This document shows positions 30,622-37,586 of a stretch of DNA of 64,000 nucleotides, piece after piece. This DNA is from a virus. The number at the start of each line of letters is the position of its first letter. Within the stretch, counting starts at the first letter, position 1. The notes below the pieces were generated by a model, which was not told where the DNA came from, made no database searches, and saw only the letters and a list, made by a program, of their open reading frames with translations. The stretch is from IMG/VR virus record IMGVR_UViG_3300032282_006300, positions 1-64,000 of that record; one strand, given 5' to 3'. A program made the position numbers and the translations under genes.

Positions 30622-30720
30622 TGGCTTGCCCCCCTGAGCAGGGGCAGAGGTCGCTGGGCGAGTTCGGGAGTCAGCCCCCTGCCGGTGACATAACGGACAT
30701 TTCGGGCATAGCCCGATTTG

Positions 30721-30935
30721 AGTCCGAACTGAAAGTCCGGCGGCGAACTTGCTGGCTGACCCTGAGAGTCCACACAAGGTGTCCCAGCCTGTGATTGTGA
30801 CAAAGACCGGCGACAGTCCGAAGCCCCCTGGAATAGTCCGAACTCAGTCCGGTCATAGTCCCCTAATAGGGTGGTACGCATTAGTCCGAAGTCAGTCCGA
30901 GCATAGTCCCCTATGCTCAGTCCGACCTCAGTCCG
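30721..30935. repeat. AGTCCG iteron-like cluster 1 (9 copies)
   Basis: AGTCCG starts at 30721, 30734, 30815, 30835, 30846, 30883, 30894, 30919 and 30930. Three pairs are exactly 11 bp apart. Same motif as cluster 2 beside the DnaA boxes. Region otherwise gene-free. Confidence 0.7.
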
Positions 30936-30946
30936 GTAGTTCGGCA

Positions 30947-31417
30947 TTACCAACTCGCCCGATACTGAAACTCCCAGCCTTGAGGAGTGTCCTTCAGCAC
31001 ACGCTCTAGTTGCTCAATGGAGTCGTCAATGTCTGACCAATAGGACTCGTCAATCTCGGTTGAGCCGAAGAAGAAGCCAGCGCAAGGAGGCAACAGTTCC
31101 TCAGCGACCTCCTTGCCTCCAGCCTTGACATTGAGGCAGATGGTCAGCAGTTCGCTCAGTTGCTCACGACCGACATACATCTCCTGACATTCGTCAATGC
31201 CTCGCCCACAGTTGTCTACGAACCAGCGATGGATTTGATTTGCCTTGCGCCAATAGCCAACGGACAGGTCAATCTTTGCTGAAGGCACGAAGCCCCCTAC
31301 AAAGTCTTGACCTTTGACGGCCTCCAAGACCGCGCTGAAGGTGTCCTGATTGGCTTGGGACTGATAGATAGACTCGCTGACATACTTAGTCGCGGTCAGG
31401 TATTGGTCTAGACCCAT
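30947..31417 (-). CDS. Conserved phage protein of GLDxYL type, 156 aa
   Basis: ATG 31417 lies 1 nt after the previous stop with GGAGGG upstream. MGLDQYLTATKYV, VGYWRKANQIHRWFVDN, ELLPPCAGFFFGSTEID and YWSDIDDSIEQLERVL define a widespread phage family of unknown function found in many actinophages and enterophages. I know of no assigned activity. Confidence 0.72.
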   Translation of the reverse strand: MGLDQYLTATKYVSESIYQSQANQDTFSAVLEAVKGQDFVGGFVPSAKIDLSVGYWRKANQIHRWFVDNCGRGIDECQEMYVGREQLSELLTICLNVKAGGKEVAEELLPPCAGFFFGSTEIDESYWSDIDDSIEQLERVLKDTPQGWEFQYRASW

Positions 31418-31418
31418 C

Positions 31419-31691
31419 TCAATCACCCTCCTCATCAAGCCACGGTTCTAGGTGGTGTCCATCAACGATTGCCCACGCTGGCGCGCTCATCTCACCGCGA
31501 TACAGAATACCTTCGGGGAGGTCAATGTCTGCCTCGCTGTTGCCCTCGTTCACAGCCTCAATGGCCAGCACGCAAGGCTCAATCATTGTGGCGGGCACAG
31601 GTGGGTAGTGATTGTTGGTGAGGTGGATAGATAGTGCTTGACGCAAGCCAAACATACTCGTGGCTAGGTCTTGTGCGAAGTTGCTTCCCAT
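31419..31691 (-). CDS. Hypothetical protein, 90 aa
   Basis: ATG 31691 after AAGGAACGACA. DLATSMFGLRQALSIHLTNN, then PVPATMIEPCVLAIEAVNEG: alpha-rich with acidic C-terminus WLDEEGD. Co-transcribed with 30947-31417. Function unknown. Confidence 0.62.
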   Translation of the reverse strand: MGSNFAQDLATSMFGLRQALSIHLTNNHYPPVPATMIEPCVLAIEAVNEGNSEADIDLPEGILYRGEMSAPAWAIVDGHHLEPWLDEEGD

Positions 31692-31721
31692 TGTCGTTCC
31701 TTCCTTGTTGTTGGTAGTTCC

Positions 31722-31771
31722 ATTGTGGCACACACCGGAGGTCATTTGGGGGATTGACCTCCGGTGTGTCG
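31722..31771 (-). promoter_or_regulatory. Variant CGACACACCG promoter for 31419-31691
   Basis: CGACACACCG (one change from consensus) then 33-34 nt to CACAAT. CACACCGGAGGTCA pairs with TGACCTCCGGTGTG over 14 bp. Confidence 0.5.
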
Positions 31772-31775
31772 GGAC

Positions 31776-32195
31776 TTATTCCGCAACAGCCAGCAGGATA
31801 AGTCGTTTCACATCACTGCCATAACCGCGCTCCAACATCTGAGCAAACAGTTGCGCGAGCCGGTTGTCCTCATTGTCGCCCTGACTCATCTCAAAGAAGT
31901 GCTGAGATACTTCGGGCAAGCCCCAGCAATGAGCGAGGATACTCGCCACAATCGCAGGGTGGTCGCGCTCACCATCAGGTGCGATGGTTGCGTACTCGTA
32001 GATGAAAGTTCGCAGTTCATACGCACCATCATCACTGCTCAGGGCAAGCCCCAGAACATTGTCGCGCACATACAGGTTGCTGAACGCGCTGGCCAGCATG
32101 GCAAACACTTCAGGCGTGTAGGTGCGTTCATTGTTGTCAATGGCAACAGCGAAGTCCACGACTGCCTGAACCTCTGAGTCGCTGTGGCTAATCAC
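31776..32195 (-). CDS. Hypothetical helical protein, 139 aa
   Basis: GTG start at 32195 overlaps the previous TGA (GTGA). Central part DHPAIVASILAHCWGLPEVS, LAQLFAQMLERGYGSDVKRL is repeat-like alpha, faintly reminiscent of DUF4192 but not enough to call it. Function unknown. Confidence 0.6.
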   Translation of the reverse strand: MISHSDSEVQAVVDFAVAIDNNERTYTPEVFAMLASAFSNLYVRDNVLGLALSSDDGAYELRTFIYEYATIAPDGERDHPAIVASILAHCWGLPEVSQHFFEMSQGDNEDNRLAQLFAQMLERGYGSDVKRLILLAVAE

Positions 32196-32362
32196 ATTGA
32201 CTCCTTAGCAAGTTGGATAGCGCGAACCATACCGCTTGCCCAGCCATCGTTGTATTGGATTTCCTCGTCCTCCAACTCGCCTTCCTCAGCCTCAGCCTTG
32301 TCTAGCGCGGTCGTCTGGTCGTGTTCTGCCTGAAGGACTTTGATGAGTTCCTCAATGGTCAT
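32192..32362 (-). CDS. Small acidic protein, 56 aa
   Basis: MTIEELIKVLQAEHDQTTAL, an acidic run (AEAEEGELEDEEIQ), then GWASGMVRAIQLAKES. Stop overlaps the next start. First gene of a two-gene operon. Function unknown. Confidence 0.6.
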   Translation of the reverse strand: MTIEELIKVLQAEHDQTTALDKAEAEEGELEDEEIQYNDGWASGMVRAIQLAKESM

Positions 32363-32404
32363 TGTCTTGCTTCCTTCCTTGTTGTTGTTGTTGTTGTTGG
32401 TCTT

Positions 32405-32453
32405 ACTATTTCACACACTCTGGTCATTTCGGTGTATTGACCTCGGCGTGTCG
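32405..32453 (-). promoter_or_regulatory. CGACACGCCG promoter for 32192-32362
   Basis: CGACACGCCG, about 33 nt, AATAGT; the -10 is weaker than in sister promoters. Confidence 0.55.
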
Positions 32454-32473
32454 TGGACTTATTTCGGAAGGTG

Positions 32474-32507
32474 TTGCCCCTGCCCAATGGCGGTCAGGCA
32501 GGGGCAA
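32474..32507 (-). terminator. Hairpin terminator after rIIB
   Basis: TTGCCCCTGCC and GGCAGGGGCAA form an 11-bp stem starting 5 nt after the rIIB stop codon. Confidence 0.75.
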
Positions 32508-32511
32508 GTAC

Positions 32512-33348
32512 CTATCCCTCCTCGTAGAAGTCAAACGAGTTCCAAGCCTCGTCCTCGTCCCAATCGTTGTCCCAAGCAGAGCCGTCAGACCCAAGCAAGG
32601 GCACATAGTCAGGGTTGGCAATCTCAGCCAACACTTCATAGCGACAGGTACGCAACTTCTGGAAGTCGCAGTCGCGCGGAACGGATACAACATCGCGAGG
32701 GTTGATTTTCACCTTGACCACGCGAGGTGCGAAGGTGGAGGCGTAGTCCCAAGTGCCAGCGTGGAGTCCGGTAGAACAGCCCTCAAAGGCGTTTGCGTTC
32801 ACGCGATTGCGAGGCATTTCCACGATTGACCCAACAGAGTTCGGGACATTACCGTAGACGGTCTGACCATCTACGATTGCTTCCCCAGAGTGAACCGAGG
32901 TGAGGTCGTCCCTCAGACCCTTGTAGGCGATAAAGTCACCGTCCTCAGTAATGGTGAAGTTCCGGTCGTTGAGCCAAGTGTAAAGTTGCTCACGACTGTT
33001 GCCATTACGGTTCTGGAGTACCTTCTCGTAGAAGTTCACGAGAGGCACGAAATCGTAGATACCCTGCTTCTGAAAGCGCGAGATTTGCGCCGACAAAGAG
33101 TTGTCCACGAGTTCACCATCAACATACACACGACCATCGCTGATTGAGATACGGTCGCTGACCTTCTCAAAGGCTTGTCGTGCTTGCTCGGCTAGGTCAA
33201 ACAAGCCAAACACTTGAGGGTCGTCCTTGATAACTCCCTCAATAATCTGCGCGAACGCAGGGTGATTGTTGGTGGCTGTGTAGACCTTGCCACCTTGTAG
33301 CACCGTAATGGCTGAGCCATTACCTGTGCTGATGAGTTCGTAAAGCAT
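32512..33348 (-). CDS. rIIB: RIIB-like protein
   Basis: 278 aa (T4 RIIB about 310). Motifs of the family: FVPLVNFYEKVLQNRNGNSR, LYTWLNDRNFTITEDGDFIA, YKGLRDD, NAFEGCSTGLHAG, WDYAS, VVKVKINPRDVVSVPRDCDF, KLRTCRYEVLAEI. In T4, RIIA and RIIB together overcome RexAB exclusion and affect lysis timing; their biochemistry is unclear. Directly downstream of rIIA with its own CGACACGCCG promoter and terminator. The acidic C-terminal tail (DNDWDEDEAWNSFDFYEEG) is an addition. Confidence 0.88.
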   Translation of the reverse strand: MLYELISTGNGSAITVLQGGKVYTATNNHPAFAQIIEGVIKDDPQVFGLFDLAEQARQAFEKVSDRISISDGRVYVDGELVDNSLSAQISRFQKQGIYDFVPLVNFYEKVLQNRNGNSREQLYTWLNDRNFTITEDGDFIAYKGLRDDLTSVHSGEAIVDGQTVYGNVPNSVGSIVEMPRNRVNANAFEGCSTGLHAGTWDYASTFAPRVVKVKINPRDVVSVPRDCDFQKLRTCRYEVLAEIANPDYVPLLGSDGSAWDNDWDEDEAWNSFDFYEEG

Positions 33349-33378
33349 TTCGTTTCCTTCCTTGTAGTTGTTAGTTCT

Positions 33379-33427
33379 AACTTACCATCTGGGACTGACA
33401 AACCGTGTATTGACGACCGGCGTGTCG
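33379..33427 (-). promoter_or_regulatory. CGACACGCCG promoter for rIIB
   Basis: CGACACGCCG, 33 nt, TAAGTT. Confidence 0.72.
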
Positions 33428-33442
33428 TGAGAAGTTTCGGCA

Positions 33443-33475
33443 GGGCAGGTCAGGCAGGGAAGCCCTGACCTGCCC
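33443..33475 (-). terminator. Hairpin terminator after rIIA
   Basis: GGGCAGGTCAGG and CCTGACCTGCCC pair over 12 bp, 8 nt past the rIIA stop codon, just before the rIIB promoter. Confidence 0.78.
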
Positions 33476-33482
33476 CTGACCG

Positions 33483-35519
33483 TCACTCGCTGGACTGCTG
33501 ACGCAGGGCATAGGAAGCGTTGAGGTAGATAACAAACTCAGCCCTGACGAGTTCACTATCGGTCACACGACCCAGCCAGATTTCGTTGAGCAGGGGATAA
33601 CTGTGAAGGCTGGTCTTGTAGTCGCTGACCAAAGACTCACCGATAGAGAACGAAAGCGTTCGTGCCAACTTGCGGAACTTGCTCACGACCTCACCGACCT
33701 TCTCATAGCAATCTTTCAGGTCGCGCAGTTCGTCAATGAACTGCTGGTCGTCTACCAATCCCTCTAGCGCGTCAGCGAGTTTGGCTGGCTGACCGAACGA
33801 GTTGTTATTGGAGTTGTAGAGAACAACCTCGCGCGATGTGAACGCTGTCAATGCTTCAGCATAGTCGCGCTTGATTGCTTGTTGGACTGTCAGAGCCAGA
33901 GGGTTCTCTCGCAAGAACTTGTCCTGACGGTTCTTGGCAACTTCCACGACCGCGTAGTTGTCCTCCACAAAATGCTCCACAATACGATTGCGCGAATAGC
34001 CACGGTACTCGTCATTGCTCAGTTCCGTTGGCGAGAAGTAGAGAACCTGCTTGCCAGCAAAGTCAATGCTGTCGGCTGGCATAAGCCCTCCGTTGTTGGT
34101 GACAAGTTCCCAATCCTTAGTGCGTGTTGGGGAGTTCGCGGTGGTCGTTCCAACAGATTGCTTGTGAACTTTGATTGCCTTGATTGTTGAGTAATCAACG
34201 GCAAGAACATTGACCCACTCGCCGACAAAGTTGGTGTCTGCGAATAAGTATTCCGTTGGAGCAGTTTCCAAAGCGAGCGTGTCCACATAAGCGTTCACTC
34301 TCTCAATGGTCGTGGCAGAAGGGTACGACTCACTGCTGTATCCGGTGACAAGAAGTACCTTGCCCAAGTCGCTCGCAATAATAGAACTTTGACGAGAGTT
34401 CTTACGACTACCGTAAGAAGGACTGAGTTGGTGGAGCAGGTAAGAATAACGGAACTGATTGGGCACAGTTTCGCCCCTGAACTCAAACCGCTTGTTGCTG
34501 TCCTCAATGTTGCGCGCAATCGCTCGCCATTGGGTCGCTTCCTCAAAGGCTTCTGCCTTGTTGTTAGCCCTTCCGACATCGGCATAGGCTTTATTGCGTG
34601 CGTTCTTGCGTGCGATGTTCACGAGTTCGGCAAGTCGCTTCTCGGTTCGGTCTGTCAAGTGTAGTTCCTCACGGCTTGGCACGAAGTTGAGTTCGCCCAT
34701 TGGAACTGTGAATACGACAAGGCAATCAAACCAACGGTTGAGTTCGTCTGCGATGTTGCGTGGAGCAGGGTAAGGCACTCCACCCATTACGAAGGTGTGC
34801 GCGCTAATCCTGTCGTCTACCGATTGCGCGCGCCAAGAACTCCAAGCAGGCAGGTTGGTAGCAACAATGGACACATCGTCAGTTCCGACTTCCTTGCCCT
34901 CCACCTTGACATTAGGTTCACCGTCAATCAAGACAGAACCGGACTCCCAGACAGAGAACAGTATCTTAGCCTTGCTTGCGAACTTGTTGTCCGGCTTGGC
35001 TGGGACAGTAATCTTGACTCCGTTGCGTTCGGTCGTGGAGGCGGTGTCCATCACCGACATAGTGCCAGCACCGTCAGTCTTGACTGAGATAAGTACCTCA
35101 GACTTCACACCGTCCTTCACAGCCGTCATAATGAACTGTGAGGCATAGGTCAGGGCAGACTTTGAGCCAAGACCGAGCATACCTGTTTGCTCATTGGACT
35201 CGCGCTTAGTGCTTGCTCCATAGCGTGAGTAGATAGCAGTAATGTCGTCAAGCGACAGCCCTAAGCCAAAGTCCTGAATAGTCAGGAACGGAGAGAGCGT
35301 GTTGGGGAGATTGACCTCAATGGGGGCAGGGTTGCCAGAGGCGATGTGAGAGTCGCGCGCGTTGCTGGAATACTCACGCAAGACTGCCATTTCGGGGTCG
35401 GAGTAGAGGTTGGTCAGAACGCTCATAATGTGAGCGAGCGAGTTCTGGTCAATGCTCATCTCAATGGACTCGCCCTCAAAGGTTGAGGACTTACGAATAC
35501 CTGTCTTTGCTGGTATCAC
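33483..35519 (-). CDS. rIIA: RIIA-like GHKL ATPase
   Basis: GTG 35519 (GAAGGGAA upstream) is chosen because ATG 35576 coincides with the -10 of the CGACACGCCG promoter. The 678-aa protein has the GHKL ATP-binding motifs: REYSSNARDSH (N box, about residues 48-58), DFGLGLS (G1, about 84-90) and GMLGLGSKSALTYA (G2, about 113). T4 RIIA, a membrane-associated partner of RIIB, has this fold at its N-terminus. The pair is a classical phage anti-exclusion module; here the defence system is unknown. Confidence 0.88.
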   Translation of the reverse strand: MIPAKTGIRKSSTFEGESIEMSIDQNSLAHIMSVLTNLYSDPEMAVLREYSSNARDSHIASGNPAPIEVNLPNTLSPFLTIQDFGLGLSLDDITAIYSRYGASTKRESNEQTGMLGLGSKSALTYASQFIMTAVKDGVKSEVLISVKTDGAGTMSVMDTASTTERNGVKITVPAKPDNKFASKAKILFSVWESGSVLIDGEPNVKVEGKEVGTDDVSIVATNLPAWSSWRAQSVDDRISAHTFVMGGVPYPAPRNIADELNRWFDCLVVFTVPMGELNFVPSREELHLTDRTEKRLAELVNIARKNARNKAYADVGRANNKAEAFEEATQWRAIARNIEDSNKRFEFRGETVPNQFRYSYLLHQLSPSYGSRKNSRQSSIIASDLGKVLLVTGYSSESYPSATTIERVNAYVDTLALETAPTEYLFADTNFVGEWVNVLAVDYSTIKAIKVHKQSVGTTTANSPTRTKDWELVTNNGGLMPADSIDFAGKQVLYFSPTELSNDEYRGYSRNRIVEHFVEDNYAVVEVAKNRQDKFLRENPLALTVQQAIKRDYAEALTAFTSREVVLYNSNNNSFGQPAKLADALEGLVDDQQFIDELRDLKDCYEKVGEVVSKFRKLARTLSFSIGESLVSDYKTSLHSYPLLNEIWLGRVTDSELVRAEFVIYLNASYALRQQSSE

Positions 35520-35572
35520 TTTGGAACTTCCCTTCGGTTGTTGTTGGTGACGGTCATCACCTTGTGCCCTAA

Positions 35573-35621
35573 TCATTACACGACAAACGCCGATACTCGT
35601 GGATTGAGTACCGGCGTGTCG
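35573..35621 (-). promoter_or_regulatory. CGACACGCCG promoter for rIIA
   Basis: CGACACGCCG, 33 nt, TAATGA. An inverted half-site CGGCGTTTGTCG lies next to the -10. The leader ACCGTCACCAACAACAACC precedes the GAAGGGAA SD. Confidence 0.72.
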
Positions 35622-35630
35622 CGGATTATT

Positions 35631-35993
35631 TCAGAACGAGTAGGTATTGACCTTCTCAACCGATTTCATACGAGCCTTCAGCACCTTCTCGTACTCCGAA
35701 CGCTCGTGATACACATAGCCACAGGAGTTGCCTGTGCCAACGAAGTAGAAGATTGTGGTGAAGCAGTTGTAAGGGTCACAGGCGTTGTCCATCTTCCACC
35801 TCAGACCCCCCATGTCGTCTACCCAAACATCGTCAATCGGGATACCGCAGGAGAAGTGATACACCTTCGCCAGATAGTCCTTCTTGACCCACCCTTTCGG
35901 GTTGAGCAGTCGCGCAGTCTTGGAGGCTTCCGTCAGGCTGGTGTTCTTTCCCCAGCGACCGTTTCCACCAATGACGACATAGAAATCAGACAT
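35631..35993 (-). CDS. Hypothetical Cys-containing protein, 120 aa
   Basis: MSDFYVVIGGNGRWGKNTSL, YHFSCGIPIDDVWVDDMGGL, FYFVGTGNSCGYVYHERSEY: beta-rich with aromatic residues. First gene after the origin region. Function unknown. Confidence 0.65.
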   Translation of the reverse strand: MSDFYVVIGGNGRWGKNTSLTEASKTARLLNPKGWVKKDYLAKVYHFSCGIPIDDVWVDDMGGLRWKMDNACDPYNCFTTIFYFVGTGNSCGYVYHERSEYEKVLKARMKSVEKVNTYSF

Positions 35994-36041
35994 ACAATCA
36001 TCTCCCCTGTTGAGTTATGCCAGCACTTGCTGACAAGAACT

Positions 36042-36093
36042 AACTTAGCACCTCAGACCCCCGAAACCGTGTATTGACCGCTTCGGCGTGTCG
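36042..36093 (-). promoter_or_regulatory. CGACACGCCG promoter for 35631-35993
   Basis: CGACACGCCG, 36 nt, TAAGTT; a second box lies upstream at 36128-36137. Confidence 0.6.
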
Positions 36094-36127
36094 CCGGAAT
36101 AGAGATTTCCAACTATTTCCAAACTCT

Positions 36128-36243
36128 CGGCGTGTCGCTACAAGGGCTGTATGTAAATGCTCTGTAATCGCCTGAAACGATGTGGTTGGTATGGTTGGGT
36201 GGATACGGGGGGTAAGTGGCTCAAATCGCCTCCTACGGCTTCT
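36128..36243 (-). repeat. Non-coding homologous unit C
   Basis: Minus strand starts AGAAGCCGTAGG, has TTACCCCCCGT and ends TTGTAGCGACACGCCG; related to units A and B. No gene. Confidence 0.55.
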
Positions 36244-36318
36244 AAAGACCATTGTCCCACATTGTTCCACTATGTCCGATTTGCTCTGCTCTGTTGAGTT
36301 ATGGCTTTCGCTACCTCA

Positions 36319-36398
36319 AGCATAGCATCACTTGACCCAAAATCTTGGTATTGACTCTCGGCGTGTCGTGAAAAGATTTATTTATTTTCGGCGTGTCG
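36319..36398 (-). promoter_or_regulatory. Orphan CGACACGCCG doublet and -10 upstream of unit C
   Basis: Boxes at 36389-36398 and 36359-36368 (30 bp apart, AT-rich spacer), then 34 nt to TATGCT at 36319-36324. No gene follows, so a transcript would cover unit C. Confidence 0.5.
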
Positions 36399-36721
36399 GT
36401 ACTTGATTTCGCGCCTCAAAAGAGTAAAGTTGAGTTTGGTGCCCAAAAACATTTATTCGTACAGGTGTTCTAATCCAACGACACTCTGTTGCCTCGGTTC
36501 CCTAACTCACCAGCCTAATGCCAAATGGGGCACTTGTCAAAGACCGACACGCGGTTTGGTAGGTGTTTATCATCACACTCAAATCGGCGTGTCTTGCCAA
36601 GATTTCAGGTATGGTTCGGCTATGGTGGTCGTGCCCACGAGCATAACCTACCTTACTTGACATAATGTGTATTATCGGCGTGAGCCACTACGAGTAGGAG
36701 GTCTAGGCACAAATGCCCTTC

Positions 36722-36790
36722 AGAAGCCCTGTAAGGCTCGCTGAGGGACTTACCCTCCTTCTGTAGGCAATCACCCTAGCCCTTACCTGT
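36722..36790 (+). repeat. Inverted related copy D of the non-coding unit
   Basis: Plus strand AGAAGCCCTGTAAGGC, then CTTACCCTCC and GGCAATCACCCTAGCCC repeat the order of units A-C in the opposite direction, 35 bp before the first DnaA box. Confidence 0.5.
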
Positions 36791-36824
36791 TAGGCGCTCA
36801 TGAAGCCATACAGAGCCTCCAAAT

Positions 36825-36951
36825 CTATCCACAGACCTCACGCCTGTATCCACAGGTTATCCACAGGTCGCAAGTTATCCACAGGTTATCCACAAGGTTG
36901 TCCACATTGTGGATAAAATCTGTGGATAACTTGTCCACAGCCTGTGGATAG
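36825..36951. other. Candidate replication origin: DnaA-box cluster
   Basis: Within 127 bp: exact TTATCCACA at 36857, 36875 and 36886; exact inverse TGTGGATAA at 36908 and 36921; one-mismatch boxes at 36825 (CTATCCACA), 36846 (GTATCCACA), 36898 and 36931 (TTGTCCACA) and inverse TGTGGATAG at 36943. This density is that of chromosomal or plasmid oriC. Flanked by AGTCCG iterons at 37057-37275. No dnaA gene is seen, so host DnaA would be used. Confidence 0.8.
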
Positions 36952-37424
36952 TGCCTGTCCGTTATGTCCGATTTGCCAGACACGGGGGGTCTCAGCGCCA
37001 GCCAGACCCGCGGGGAGCCATACCATACCCCTACCCCCGCCGCGCGCGTGGACCATAGTCCGGTCCAGTCCGGTCCGTGAGCATGAGCATGACCGGTGTC
37101 AGTGAGCATGACCGAGTCCGGTGTCAGGGCTATAGTCCGATTTCAGTCCGGCGGTTCCCAAAAATAGTCCGAACTTAGTCCGAAGATCAGTCCGAAGCAT
37201 TTTTAAATAGTCCGGACCCATACATGTAAAAAGTCCTCGGCACATCTAGTCCGAAAATAGTCCGGCCATAGTCCGACACAAGTACGCTCGCGTGACGCTC
37301 GCAACTTAATTCAACTTGTTCTCGCCGCCGACTCTTCTTGCACAGCGAACGTGTCCGTAGGCACAAAAAGATGGTAGAAAGTGGTAGAAAGTGGTGCATG
37401 GTGGGGCTTTGTGGGACTTTGCTA
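36952..37424. other. Gene-free GC-rich tract and iteron field next to the DnaA boxes
   Basis: A GC-rich part (CCCCGCCGCGCGCGTGG near 37040) is followed by AGTCCG repeats, then repeats GGTAGAAAGTGGTAGAAAGTGG-like around 37372-37394. No supported gene. Confidence 0.55.
37057..37275. repeat. AGTCCG iteron-like cluster 2 (12 copies)
   Basis: AGTCCG starts at 37057, 37067, 37115, 37134, 37145, 37166, 37177, 37189, 37209, 37248, 37259 and 37270. Most spacings are 10-12 or about 20 bp, one or two helical turns, so one DNA face is presented. Located next to the DnaA boxes. Confidence 0.72.
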
Positions 37425-37586
37425 TTAGATATCTGTTAGTGAACTATTGTCCCTATTCGCACGCTTGATTGTAAACGGTACGGGTAATCTTCCAAACACT
37501 ATCGTCCACATGAACGCTACTATGATGTCCATGAGGATATGATCAGGGTCAGATATGTTTTCTAGGAATTGTTCTTTACTGATCAT
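37425..37586 (-). CDS. Possible small membrane protein, 53 aa
   Basis: ATG 37586 overlaps the end of 37576-38235 by 11 nt; no clear SD, so it would rely on coupling. One hydrophobic segment (ILMDIIVAFMWTIVF). Last frame before the origin region; may be fortuitous. Confidence 0.4.
   Translation of the reverse strand: MISKEQFLENISDPDHILMDIIVAFMWTIVFGRLPVPFTIKRANRDNSSLTDI

Noticed and set aside
30618-30953. Minus-strand 111-codon frame with repeated DYxRTxFGL
   Set aside because: The peptide repeat is just the translation of the phased AGTCCG DNA repeats; similar peptides appear in a frame at 37187-37399 over cluster 2. The gene at 30436-30621 with a good SD starts inside it.
31776-32195. DUF4192 assignment for the 139-aa protein
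   Set aside because: Only a loose helical resemblance; the clearer DUF4192-like gene is 21867-22325.
35538-36077. Plus-strand 179-codon frame opposite rIIA promoter
   Set aside because: Antisense to a gene and two promoters; no SD; shadow frame.
26853-36398. CGGCGTGTCG repeats as a CRISPR array
   Set aside because: Repeats are only 10 bp, irregularly spaced, and sit in promoters between genes; no cas genes.
36825-37109. Minus-strand 94-codon frame over the DnaA boxes
   Set aside because: Made from TTATCCACA repeats; no SD and no protein-like features.
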